In this document: positions 25,422 through 33,930 of the stretch, in pieces
Numbering within the stretch: position 1 is the stretch's first letter
How the letters are laid out: each line of letters begins with the position of its first letter
NCBI GenBank assembly: GCA_964609965.1
Contig: CAZSTS010000005.1
Span: forward strand, 71,877-135,876
Reading direction: 5' to 3'
Length of the DNA: 64,000 bases
DNA from: JAHJDR01 sp964609965
GTDB lineage: Bacteria > UBA10199 > JADGCS01
Position numbers and translations under genes: made by a program
Notes under the pieces: model-generated
Seen by the model: the letters and a program-made list of their open reading frames with translations, nothing else
The model's database searches: none
What the model was told of the DNA's origin: nothing

Positions 25422-26321
25422 TCAATTATTAAGCACTTCTTTGAGTTTTTCTAGAGTTGATTTGTGTTTAGTTTGATCCATTTTTTGAATATTTTTGAGT
25501 TTCCATTGTACTGCAGGCAGATTTTCGATATTATTTAGCCCCAAAAGCTCCCATTGAGGCGTGCCTTGTTTCACAGAAATTAGAAAATCTTTATCGCTTT
25601 TTGTCAGACTGTTGTTGATCTTTTCGATCAAATCTTTTCGCACGTTTTCCAAATTTTCATAGGTGATTTGATATGTTGTCATGTCCTCAAAATCGCTTTG
25701 AAACACTGCTCTTTGATCCAATAAATTTGGCCGCAGAAGCTCGTGCATAGGACGAGGATAACTAATCAAATAGACCAGAAAAGTCTGTTTGATTTCATCG
25801 GTGATGCCTTCATTCTCAAACAAAAGTTTAATGTCAAACAGATCGCGTGGGTGCTGACGATCAAGGGCTGCGCAGATTTTGCTGCCATAAAGATCTGCTT
25901 TTGAAAGACAATGACCCCTAACAAATTTGCCAAATTCGGCTTGGGCCTTCTGGCACAATTCCATCTCTGTGCAGGGAAACACTGTCCCCCTCACAATAAG
26001 ATTAGGCTCAATTTTGATCTCCGCTTTCCTGGTATTCACGATCATTTTATGGTTCTGACGGATGAATACATTGGCCTGCGGTAGGATCTTTTTTAGCTTG
26101 TTTTCAATCGCGATTAAGGCTGACTTAATCTTTTCTATTGATGAACTGCGATCTTCAACTGGCAAGTAAGTTAAATCAATATCAACGGAATAACGCGGCA
26201 GATCTCGGATAAAGAGATTGAGCGCAGTTCCACCCTTGAGGCCAAAACAATCCTGTTCCATGACATGGGGCAAAACCTCGAGGAGTAGATCGACCTGATG
26301 AAAATATTTATTTTGATTCAT
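25422..26321 (-). CDS. AbiEii-type nucleotidyltransferase toxin (pair 2)
   Basis: 299 residues. The nucleotidyltransferase motifs are FGLKGGTALNLFIRDLPRYSVDIDLTYL, with GG-T and the DxD pair. RHPRDLFDIKLLFENEGI and SYPRPMHELLRPN are characteristic of the large AbiEii/MenT-like family. It overlaps the antitoxin gene by 14 bp and shares little sequence with the toxin at 22087, so the two pairs are unrelated in origin. Role: growth arrest during phage infection, by analogy to AbiE. Confidence 0.92.
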   Translation of the reverse strand: MNQNKYFHQVDLLLEVLPHVMEQDCFGLKGGTALNLFIRDLPRYSVDIDLTYLPVEDRSSSIEKIKSALIAIENKLKKILPQANVFIRQNHKMIVNTRKAEIKIEPNLIVRGTVFPCTEMELCQKAQAEFGKFVRGHCLSKADLYGSKICAALDRQHPRDLFDIKLLFENEGITDEIKQTFLVYLISYPRPMHELLRPNLLDQRAVFQSDFEDMTTYQITYENLENVRKDLIEKINNSLTKSDKDFLISVKQGTPQWELLGLNNIENLPAVQWKLKNIQKMDQTKHKSTLEKLKEVLNN

Positions 26322-27087
26322 ATAGCTCCTCAGAATTAACAGGAACAGTGATCAAGTATTTTGAATTAAATTTCCCGTTTTTGACAATTACTCTCTTGCC
26401 TTTGCCGGTATCTACCTTATTCAGATCCAGTTTATCAAACCAGGGGAATTGAAATTGATCTGCAAAATATAAAAATAATCGTTTCACCTTGATGGAACGA
26501 CAACGCTCCAACAGTTTTTGGACTAACTCCGGTCTTATAGTAACGAGTCCCTCAAACAACTCCCGGGCATGGTTAAAATCTTGTTTATGGGGCACATGAT
26601 AAAGCACCTCAAAGATGGCTCGTTCACGTGATGAGATTTTTATGGATACGTTATTCTCTTCGAACATTGTCAGCCCATCGTCATCCATTTTTTCAAATAA
26701 ACCTGCTGTGTGAAAAAAAAGATTTACATCCCAGTTGTATTTTCTAAACCACCCGGGAAGTTTTGTTTTGGGTTCGGCGAAAAGATGCAAGGGCATCCGC
26801 CCCATTGGGATGTAGTGGGCCCTGCCTAAAAGGTTTAATGCCGACACACCGCCAACATGTATTTTTAGATTCAGCTGCGATTGCAGAGCGTAAAGCCCTC
26901 CTACCCAGGACACCTGATCTCCCAGCTTGGTATATGCCCCATGACCCAATGATTTGATCCAACCGTTATTGAGATAGTATTCAACGAGCTCGTAGGAATA
27001 GTCCCTGCTTCTGAGTTCTTGCATGGTCATCACTGTATGATTGGGCCAAGTATTGAGGAGCTGGTTTAATATAGTTCTTTTTTCCAT
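26308..27087 (-). CDS. AbiEi-type antitoxin (pair 2)
   Basis: 259 residues. The N-terminal winged helix (about residues 1-60) is MTMQELRSRDYSYELVEYYL NNGWIKSLGHGAYTKLGD, followed by the AbiEi body WVGGLYALQSQL, IHVGGVSALNLLGRAHYI and RERAIFEVLYHVPHKQDF. AbiEi proteins bind their own promoter through paired repeats and neutralise AbiEii. Two copies of ATAGTTATACTAT lie at and upstream of its start, fitting cooperative autorepression. Confidence 0.92.
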   Translation of the reverse strand: MEKRTILNQLLNTWPNHTVMTMQELRSRDYSYELVEYYLNNGWIKSLGHGAYTKLGDQVSWVGGLYALQSQLNLKIHVGGVSALNLLGRAHYIPMGRMPLHLFAEPKTKLPGWFRKYNWDVNLFFHTAGLFEKMDDDGLTMFEENNVSIKISSRERAIFEVLYHVPHKQDFNHARELFEGLVTIRPELVQKLLERCRSIKVKRLFLYFADQFQFPWFDKLDLNKVDTGKGKRVIVKNGKFNSKYLITVPVNSEELYESK

Positions 27088-27170
27088 AGTTATACTATTA
27101 ATATTAGGATGATATTAAACTAATAGCAATAAATAGTTTGATATAGTTCCTATATTTATAGTTATACTAT
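27086..27170. promoter_or_regulatory. Two operator-like repeats of AbiE pair 2
   Basis: ATAGTTATACTAT (inverted arms ATAGT/ACTAT) occurs at 27086-27098, over the start codon, and at 27158-27170. The 72-bp spacing and identical sequence suggest binding sites for the AbiEi repressor. Confidence 0.7.
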
Positions 27171-27309
27171 GTATATCTTAATGATCTTAAACCTTTATAT
27201 TGGATTTGTATTTTTGAAAGATAATTATTTGATATTTAATATTTTTATTATATTCAAAAGATTTTATTCATTTGATAATATTTATAATTTAGACATGTAA
27301 TTTATTTGG

Positions 27310-27327
27310 CATTGACATTTGTCAATG
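27310..27327. promoter_or_regulatory. Palindrome CATTGACA-TT-TGTCAATG before the STAND gene
   Basis: A perfect 8-bp inverted repeat containing a TTGACA -35-like sequence, 31 bp upstream of the start. The encoded protein begins with a helix-turn-helix, so autoregulation is plausible. Confidence 0.6.
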
Positions 27328-27358
27328 TTATATTTAGCACTTGTGGCATGGAGGCAAC

Positions 27359-30300
27359 ATGACCCAACAAGAATACATGAATATAACAGCTGCAGCAAGA
27401 AAACTAGGTGTAAGCAGACAAAGAGTTTATGCTTTAATCAAACAAAAAAGACTTAGCCTTCTAGATAAAAAGGGTTTGGGAAAGGTAATATCTTCAATTG
27501 AGATAGAAAAATATGACAAAAATAGAAAAACAAACCGCCGAGGAAAACAACAACCAAAGCCTAAACAAAAAAGAAAAGTAAATCTCCCAGTAGAACCCTT
27601 ACCTAATCTTTTACCCTTGATGGATCTCAACACCAACTGGGAAAATTTTGAAAATTTTTGTCTGGATTTTGTTTCCTGTTTATCAAACATTGAATCAAGT
27701 AATAAATATGGAGGGCGTGGCTCTAAACAAAAAGGCATAGATATTGAGGCTATCACTATTGACGGTGAGGTTTGGATATTCCAAGCAAAGAGATGGAAAA
27801 AATTTGCAAAACGCAATGTTGAAAAAGCAATCTCAGATACAACGTACCAAGCAAATAGATATATACTTCTTGTATCAACTGAAGTTTCTGCTTCTGCTAG
27901 ACAGGTATGTAATGATGACAATAACAATTGGAGTATTTGGGACGTTCAAGACATCTCTAAAAGAGTAAGGTATGAAATACCCAAAAGCGAAGCAAAAACA
28001 TTAGTAAAGACCCATTTTTCTAGCGAATGGTGTAAAGCATTCTTGGGCGTTATGCCAGTTTCTCCATTTTTGCCCCAAGACAACTATTATGCTGAATTAA
28101 ATCAAAAAAATCATTTGTTATCCCACTCTAACCAGATTGTGGGACGACAAAATATTATTAATGAGCTTGTTGATTTTGTAAATAACAATACTGAAACAGC
28201 AGCCATACTAAGTGGGCGAGGTGGTATAGGAAAGTCAAAAATAATTCATTCTTTTGTTAATTCTAAATCAATAAATAACTATGAAGTACGTTTCGTCGAA
28301 GACACGATGCAGATTACGCCAGAAATTCTTACGGAACTACCTGAGGACAACGTTTTGTTCATCATAGATGATGCTCATAATTTTGATAATTTAAACAGAA
28401 TCATTTCTATCCTAAACAGCAAGTATATCGACAACAGATATAAGTTGATACTTGCGTGCCGTCCACAGAACGTCAGTGCAATAACGAACCATCTAATTAA
28501 TAGCTCTATCGATCCAAGAGGAATCAGGAAACTGCCTGAATTAAATGAGCTTGGCCTTGATGATAATATTTCATTAATAACACAAATTTTATCAAATAAT
28601 AATCGAAATTATATTGAGAGAATTGCTCAAGCAACAAAAGATAGCCCCTTGATTGCAGTTATAACAGCAAGATTGATTGAGACTAAAGCTCTTGATGCTA
28701 GTATTATCGATAATCATGATAACTTCAGACAAATTATATTAACTAAATTCAACAATGAGCTGCTTGGTGATTTAGCTCCTGATCTCAACCGTGTTCTAGT
28801 TAAGAACTTGCTGGAAATAGTAGCAGCAATATCACCCGTAGATTTAAAAGATAAAATAGTTCTACAATCCATCTCAGAGTTTCTTGAGGACACATCGGTA
28901 GATAAGATTTTACATACTCTTTACAGGTTAGAAAATTATGGAGTTTTACTACGAAGGGGTTACAAGGTGAGGATAACACCTGATGTCTTGTCAGATTATA
29001 CTTTGAACAGAATAGCATTAGATCATGACAATAGATTAACTTCGTTTGCAAAAAAGCTGTTTGATAGCTTCTATAACACGTCATTTTCAAACCTCATGAG
29101 GAACTTTGGATTGCTTGATTGGAAAATTAAAGTTGGAGGCAAGGAGGATGTCGATATCTTAGATGAAATGTGGCAAAGGTTTTTCAATGAATATGCCAAC
29201 AGTACTCACTGTGAGCGAATAAATAAGCTGAAAAAATTAGAAAAAGCATCCTACTTCCAACCTAAGAGGATACTTGATCTTATTGAGTATGAAATAGACA
29301 ATCCCTCAAGAAAACCTGATGAATCACCTCTAAGAGATTGGTATTCTTTTGATCATAGCGATGTCATTAGAAAGCTACCGGACTTATTAAAAAACGTTTG
29401 TTACAATGGGGAATATTTATCAAGAGCTTGTGATCTATTATGGAAGATAGGTCAAAATGATAAACGTGAATTACACTCTCATTGTGACCATGGCGTCAGA
29501 ATTTTATCTGATTTAGCCAAATACGATCCTAACAAACCGATTGGCGTAAATGAAACTGTTCTAAATAAAGCCATAGATTGGCTAGACTCAAATCAAACAG
29601 ATTCATATCACACTCCCTTGAGCATTATTGAGCCAATGCTAAACAAAACAGGTCACACAACTACATGTCAAGGACCACAGTTTGTTATGAGTCCCTTTCT
29701 TGTCAATTATAAAAACACAAAAAACCTAAGAATAAAGGTGATTGATGCAATCTTTCATTGTTTGGAAAGCTCTAATCCGAAATTAGTATCGAAATCCTTA
29801 GATTTGTTAAGCAAGGCATTGAGACCACCAATTGCGATTCTAAATATGTCCATATCAAAAGAAGGGTGCCAGCAGTGGTTACCAGAAGAAATTTATATCT
29901 TAGATAAGTTAATGGCTGTACTGAAATCAACTAGCAACCTATTTATCAAAATTGAAATTTATAATCTTGCCTATAATATCGCTGATAGCAAGAAGAATGA
30001 AGACAAAGAAGTAATATCACTGGCAGAGAATATTCTGAAAGTTTTGTCTGCTAATTTTGATTTAGAATTCTGTATTGGACTAGCTCCTAATAGGTGCGTG
30101 GCGTGGTTTAAATCAAACTACCAAATTGGCGAAGATGCTCACTGGCTTAAGGAGGCGGATATCTCATCATTTTATGAAACGATGACTAAGAAGTTTCTTA
30201 AGAAGTTTTCCAAACCAGAAGATGGATACGAATACATAGAAATAATGTTAACAAAGTATAAAGATCACGGTTTCGCAGCTTCGCCTTATTACTTTTTAAA

Positions 30301-31483
30301 TCAAATAGCATGTGCTGATGAGAAATATGCTGGTGCTTTAGCAAAGATGTTCATAGACAGGAGCGACTCCTTGTCTGCATTCAACATTGCCAGTCTGATC
30401 AACAGGCTAAGACATGTAAATCCTGAAGAATTTTATAACATCGTAGACAATTCCTTTAAGGCTAACAAACCTAATAACCTATTAAGGTCTTTGTCTTGTG
30501 CTTATATAGGATGGGCTAGTGAAGCAAATAATAAGGATGTTCCTATAATAAAAAGATTTTTAGAATCCCATGATCCTGTCGTAAAGACCTATGCAATTAG
30601 ATGTTTAGGCAATCTATATAAGAGTTATAATAAAGAAACACTGAGCTTAATACTAGAAACAGATCTTGAAGACAACAGTGACCTGGTCAAGGAGGCGTGT
30701 ACTATTATTAACAAAAGATATGGCATCCCGTTTGAAGAGTTGCCAAAGACTGTAGTGAGTCATTTTTTAAAAATAATGGAGAGCATTCCTTCTATAGACG
30801 AGTATTCCATGCTTGAGTTTTTAGATAATGTTTCAATTTCTAATCCCATTAGATTGGTGAAAATGATTCTGAAAAGAATAAAAGAAGGCAGTAATAGGAT
30901 GAATGAGAAATTAACTCCTCTCCCTTATGGGAGGCTGAGCAAAGATATTACAGGTTTTAATAAATCAGATGATTATGAAGAAATAATTAGAATGATAATG
31001 TCTGCATGTGAAGGAGTTACCCATTTAGACATGTTTTGGTATACTAGATTTTATGAACTTGTTGTTAGGCCAATGACAGCTATCGGCAAAAAACTCTTAA
31101 GAGATTGGATCTTCTCAAACGATACTAACAAAATTATTAAGGCTAGCTATCTCGTAAAAGATTATGATTATCATTTTTTATTCGAGCATAAAGATTTAAT
31201 AGAGGATTTCTTAAAAGCCTCACATGAAATGGGCGAAGATTGTTTTAAATATGTTAGTAGCAATTTAATGAGCATTGCGTATACCGGAATTCGAAGTGGT
31301 GTGCCTGGGCAACCAATGGCCAAAGATGTAGCAATAAAAAAACAAGCAGAAGCTGAAAGTAAAAGTTCCTCTTCTTTTAGCTTGATTGGAAATTTCTTTA
31401 GATCGATAGAAAGAGGTGCCGGTGAATCAATTGACAATCAGCTTGCAAGAGACGAAGAAACTTTTGATGAAAAATATACATAG
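27359..31483 (+). CDS. HTH-Mrr nuclease-STAND NTPase protein (Avs-like candidate defence gene)
   Basis: The start is the ATG at 27359, with GGAGG seven bases upstream. 1374 residues. Domains: (1) residues about 6-55, an excisionase/MerR-like helix-turn-helix (NITAAARKLGVSRQRVYALI); (2) a basic linker; (3) about 93-205, an Mrr-type PD-(D/E)xK nuclease with GIDIEA (Asp128) and WIFQAKRW (Gln142, Lys144); (4) about 260-540, a STAND-type ATPase with VGRQNIINEL, Walker A SGRGGIGKS (286-293) and Walker B VLFIIDDAH (about 332-340); (5) about 830 residues of helical repeats, including a HEAT-like HDPVVKTYAIRCLGNL, the probable sensor. Avs proteins share nuclease-STAND-repeat order and cut DNA on recognising phage proteins; the extra N-terminal HTH is not a usual part. 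Stand-alone gene with its own terminator. Confidence 0.88.
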   Translation: MTQQEYMNITAAARKLGVSRQRVYALIKQKRLSLLDKKGLGKVISSIEIEKYDKNRKTNRRGKQQPKPKQKRKVNLPVEPLPNLLPLMDLNTNWENFENFCLDFVSCLSNIESSNKYGGRGSKQKGIDIEAITIDGEVWIFQAKRWKKFAKRNVEKAISDTTYQANRYILLVSTEVSASARQVCNDDNNNWSIWDVQDISKRVRYEIPKSEAKTLVKTHFSSEWCKAFLGVMPVSPFLPQDNYYAELNQKNHLLSHSNQIVGRQNIINELVDFVNNNTETAAILSGRGGIGKSKIIHSFVNSKSINNYEVRFVEDTMQITPEILTELPEDNVLFIIDDAHNFDNLNRIISILNSKYIDNRYKLILACRPQNVSAITNHLINSSIDPRGIRKLPELNELGLDDNISLITQILSNNNRNYIERIAQATKDSPLIAVITARLIETKALDASIIDNHDNFRQIILTKFNNELLGDLAPDLNRVLVKNLLEIVAAISPVDLKDKIVLQSISEFLEDTSVDKILHTLYRLENYGVLLRRGYKVRITPDVLSDYTLNRIALDHDNRLTSFAKKLFDSFYNTSFSNLMRNFGLLDWKIKVGGKEDVDILDEMWQRFFNEYANSTHCERINKLKKLEKASYFQPKRILDLIEYEIDNPSRKPDESPLRDWYSFDHSDVIRKLPDLLKNVCYNGEYLSRACDLLWKIGQNDKRELHSHCDHGVRILSDLAKYDPNKPIGVNETVLNKAIDWLDSNQTDSYHTPLSIIEPMLNKTGHTTTCQGPQFVMSPFLVNYKNTKNLRIKVIDAIFHCLESSNPKLVSKSLDLLSKALRPPIAILNMSISKEGCQQWLPEEIYILDKLMAVLKSTSNLFIKIEIYNLAYNIADSKKNEDKEVISLAENILKVLSANFDLEFCIGLAPNRCVAWFKSNYQIGEDAHWLKEADISSFYETMTKKFLKKFSKPEDGYEYIEIMLTKYKDHGFAASPYYFLNQIACADEKYAGALAKMFIDRSDSLSAFNIASLINRLRHVNPEEFYNIVDNSFKANKPNNLLRSLSCAYIGWASEANNKDVPIIKRFLESHDPVVKTYAIRCLGNLYKSYNKETLSLILETDLEDNSDLVKEACTIINKRYGIPFEELPKTVVSHFLKIMESIPSIDEYSMLEFLDNVSISNPIRLVKMILKRIKEGSNRMNEKLTPLPYGRLSKDITGFNKSDDYEEIIRMIMSACEGVTHLDMFWYTRFYELVVRPMTAIGKKLLRDWIFSNDTNKIIKASYLVKDYDYHFLFEHKDLIEDFLKASHEMGEDCFKYVSSNLMSIAYTGIRSGVPGQPMAKDVAIKKQAEAESKSSSSFSLIGNFFRSIERGAGESIDNQLARDEETFDEKYT

Positions 31484-31523
31484 GCAGGACCGTGGTTGCA
31501 TCAAGTCTGTCAAAGCCTATTAT

Positions 31524-31557
31524 GACCCGCTGATTCGGAATCAGCGGGTCATTTTTT
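31524..31557 (+). terminator. Terminator of the STAND gene
   Basis: A perfect 12-bp stem GACCCGCTGATT-CGG-AATCAGCGGGTC followed by A and six T, 41 bp after the stop. The left arm equals part of the tRNA-Lys/att sequence, so it may have been built from a tRNA fragment. Confidence 0.88.
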
Positions 31558-31582
31558 GCAAGAATTGCTGTCAAATTGGGTT

Positions 31583-31612
31583 GATCCGCTGATTTAGATA
31601 CAGCTGTTCAAC
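31583..31612. other. Degenerate tRNA-Lys anticodon-region remnant
   Basis: GATCCGCTGATTTAGATACAG and the following bases match the tRNA-Lys segment GACCCGCTGATTAAGAGTCAG (plus CTGCTCTAC) at most positions. This suggests a decayed att/tRNA copy about 80 bp left of the internal att. The gap 31558-31689 otherwise holds ACTATGCCCAAACTATGCCT and an AAAAGGTTA/TAACCTTTT hairpin. Confidence 0.5.
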
Positions 31613-31689
31613 GAAAAAAACACTATGCCCAAACTATGCCTAAAACGAAAAAAAGGTTACGTCAAAAAACATAACCTTTTGAAATCATT

Positions 31690-31732
31690 GTGGGCGATTA
31701 GGGATTCGAACCCTAGACCCGCTGATTAAGAG
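31690..31732. other. attachment site, internal (junction of the two elements)
   Basis: 43 bp identical to the cores at 20961 and 47535. The sequence diverges at the same point after CTGATTAAGAG. Confidence 0.88.
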
Positions 31733-31774
31733 GGTCTGCGGGCGATAAGCCTTAACTTTTCAAAATTCCACGAT

Positions 31775-31874
31775 ATATATTTCAATAACTTACAATGCTT
31801 AATTCTGAGATAAACCGATGTGTTTTGATGAAAATTGAGTGGTGGTTACCTAAAAAGTTACTCAAAATAAATTA
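31775..31874. repeat. Conserved left end of element 2 with putative integrase arm sites
   Basis: Similar over about 100 bp to 21047-21146, including TTGAGTGGTGGTTACC and the tandem GGTTACCTAAAAAGTTACTC. Confidence 0.8.
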
Positions 31875-31884
31875 CTAAACGTAT

Positions 31885-32739
31885 TCATTGTCTATGCAAA
31901 ATACTATCAAACATTCCTGTTGATATAGGCCCATCATATGTAAATACAGTTTTTTCACCAGCACCAACAAAATTTGTTGGTGCCCATGGTGGTACAGGAC
32001 AAAATATTAATTCTTTATTTGTTATTATTACCGCTTTTTCATTGTTTGCCCATATTCCTTCTATTTTAATAAAACCTGGTTTTATGACTTCAATATCTAA
32101 AATTTTAATTCTATCACTTTTTCCAAAATCTTTTCTTTGAAACTTTCTCATCTGAAAAATTACCCATTCTGGAATATAATTACGTTTTGTTTCTACTGTA
32201 ATTTGTATTCTTCCTTTACGTTGTTTTAGCTCAACTCCTTCTTTTTCAACATCAACATGATTTTCAGTTACTTTTAGTATTTCGCACTTTTCCTGATCAT
32301 ATATTGTAGCATTAATTTGAAGGCGTTTATTATTTAGAACACGTAAGGCTAAATTGCTTCCATTTGCTAGTTCAAATATAAGCTGTTTATTTTGTGTTGG
32401 CTTTATTGAAACAGATCCTGTTAATAATTTTAAGTCTGTTGATGGCTCTATATGAAGGTAAGAGCATTTTTGTTTATTATTTACTTTCTTTTGTTTCCAT
32501 AGATACAGTGTTTCATCAGGTATTTTTAATTGTCCACGATGAACATCATCATGACATGAAGGACATAAAGCAATCATATGATCAGGATCATCACATTGAT
32601 ATACAGACCAGTGCTTAATATGATGTAAGTGAAGATTATAGTCTGAGCAGCCGGGATTTGCACACTTGCCTCCAGCTTCTTCGATTAACTCATTTTTTAT
32701 TTTAGGTGATATTTTTTTTCTTCTTTTAATTTTTGACAA
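31885..32739 (-). CDS. HNH endonuclease-domain protein
   Basis: The chosen start is the TTG at 32739, just 4 nt after the DUF1016 stop, which fits termination-reinitiation. A GTG at 32793 in the same frame would overlap the DUF1016 gene by 50 bp and has no ribosome binding site. About 284 residues. An N-terminal HNH domain with zinc cysteines: GGKCANPGCSD, LHLHHIKHW, MIALCPSCHDDVHRG. The remaining 200 residues are beta-rich (RIQITVETKRNYIPEWVIFQMRKF and ILDIEVI) and of no recognised family; they may be a recognition or effector-control domain. Last gene of the retron-type RT operon. Its end lies 10 bp from the conserved left end of element 2. Confidence 0.85.
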   Translation of the reverse strand: MSKIKRRKKISPKIKNELIEEAGGKCANPGCSDYNLHLHHIKHWSVYQCDDPDHMIALCPSCHDDVHRGQLKIPDETLYLWKQKKVNNKQKCSYLHIEPSTDLKLLTGSVSIKPTQNKQLIFELANGSNLALRVLNNKRLQINATIYDQEKCEILKVTENHVDVEKEGVELKQRKGRIQITVETKRNYIPEWVIFQMRKFQRKDFGKSDRIKILDIEVIKPGFIKIEGIWANNEKAVIITNKELIFCPVPPWAPTNFVGAGEKTVFTYDGPISTGMFDSILHRQ

Positions 32740-32743
32740 GTTT

Positions 32744-33916
32744 CTATTTTTTCTTTCTTGCAACCTTCTTTGAAGACATTGTCTGACCAGCACCGAACGT
32801 CTTAAGTTCTCTCTTAATCTCAGCCTTCAACTCAGCTTCGCTGGGTAAATGTAATTTATAGCGACTGGTGAAAATTTGTTTCTTTTGATCTTGGCCTAAA
32901 GTATATTTTACAACCGCATCATTTTTATCTGTACAAAGAATTAACCCAAGCGTTGGGTTGTCATCTGGTGAACGCCGTTCTTGATCGTAATAATTAACGT
33001 ATAATTGAAGCTGTCCCAGATCTTGATGAGTGAGTTTGCCTGTTTTAAGATCAATCAAAACATAACATTTAAGGATTGTGTGGTAAAAGACCAGATCTAC
33101 ATAAAAATGATCACCATCAAGGCTTAAACGTTCTTGTCTTGAAACAAAAGCAAACCCTTTGCCTAATTCCAATAGAAAAGCCTGTAAATTTGAAATAAGA
33201 GCTTCTTCTAGTTTTGTTTCTACAAGCCTATGTGATTCAGGCAACCCTAAAAATTCTATAACAACAGGATCTTTAAAAACATCATCTGGTTTTAGAATTT
33301 CTTGTCCTTTGGTTGCTAAGCGCATTAATCCTTTTTTATCTTTGCTTTTAGCCAAACGTTCATAAAGCAAGCTATTGATCTGGCGATCTAGCTCGCGAGT
33401 TGCCCAGTTGTTTTTGGAAGCCTCAATTTCATAAAATGCACGTGCTTCTGGTTTTTCAACGCGCAATAGTGATCTATAATGAGTCCATGAAAGATTGGGA
33501 TTTAGCTTGCCTGGCTCACAAGAAAGGCTACGCACTGCGTAGCCTTTTGCCAAAGATGTACTTTTGTCTTTTTGCTCTAAAAGGCTACTCACTGCGTAGC
33601 CTTTTTGAAGGTCTGTAAGCCCTTGATATTCCAGGTAAAATTTCTTAAAATGCTTAACATTAGCAAGGCTGTACCCCTGGCCATAATCAGACTGAAGACG
33701 AGTTGCTACATCACGAATTAGCCCCTCTCCATAACCAGCACGTTTTTTACCCCTTTGTTCTTCTTCAATAATTTCTCTGCCAATTAACCAATTAGTTAAT
33801 ACCTGAGTGCTGTTTACAGACCTAGCAACATGATTTTTTGCAGAATCTATGATCTGCTTAATGCGTTTATAAAGATCATTCGATTCTGTTTTTTTAATAA
33901 GACTTTTCTTTTTCAT
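32744..33916 (-). CDS. DUF1016 / YhcG-family PD-(D/E)xK nuclease
   Basis: 390 residues. The N-terminal DUF1016 domain is ARSVNSTQVLTNWLIGREII EEEQRGKKRAGYGEGLI and GQGYSLANVKHFKKFY. The C-terminal nuclease domain has DHFYVDLVFYHTILKCYVLIDLKTGKL, with the D...DxK metal-binding pattern. Between them, residues about 101-135 hold two copies of KGYAV(S/R)SL. These are encoded by two GGCTACGCACTGCGTAGCC-type palindromes, so a DNA repeat has been inserted in frame. Families of this type occur in defence islands and beside type I restriction systems. Fourth gene of the RT operon, 14 bp after the RecB-like gene. Confidence 0.92.
   Translation of the reverse strand: MKKKSLIKKTESNDLYKRIKQIIDSAKNHVARSVNSTQVLTNWLIGREIIEEEQRGKKRAGYGEGLIRDVATRLQSDYGQGYSLANVKHFKKFYLEYQGLTDLQKGYAVSSLLEQKDKSTSLAKGYAVRSLSCEPGKLNPNLSWTHYRSLLRVEKPEARAFYEIEASKNNWATRELDRQINSLLYERLAKSKDKKGLMRLATKGQEILKPDDVFKDPVVIEFLGLPESHRLVETKLEEALISNLQAFLLELGKGFAFVSRQERLSLDGDHFYVDLVFYHTILKCYVLIDLKTGKLTHQDLGQLQLYVNYYDQERRSPDDNPTLGLILCTDKNDAVVKYTLGQDQKKQIFTSRYKLHLPSEAELKAEIKRELKTFGAGQTMSSKKVARKKK
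33523..33605. repeat. Two palindromic elements inside the DUF1016 coding sequence
   Basis: AAAGGCTACGCACTGCGTAGCCTTT (33523-33547) and AAAAGGCTACTCACTGCGTAGCCTTTT (33579-33605) keep the reading frame and each encode KGYAV(S/R)SL. The same palindrome occurs in the intergenic cluster at 24123-24141. Confidence 0.85.
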
Positions 33917-33930
33917 GATTATACTTTCTT

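Larger units (their letters stand above)
20961..31690. mobile_element. Island element 1 (integrase-less, defence cargo)
   Basis: Bounded by 43-bp att cores at 20961 and 31690. It carries a nitrilase-like gene, two AbiE-type pairs, a RecB-like nuclease remnant and the HTH-Mrr-STAND gene, but no recombinase. Its left end matches that of element 2, which fits a cis-mobilisable element. Confidence 0.75.
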
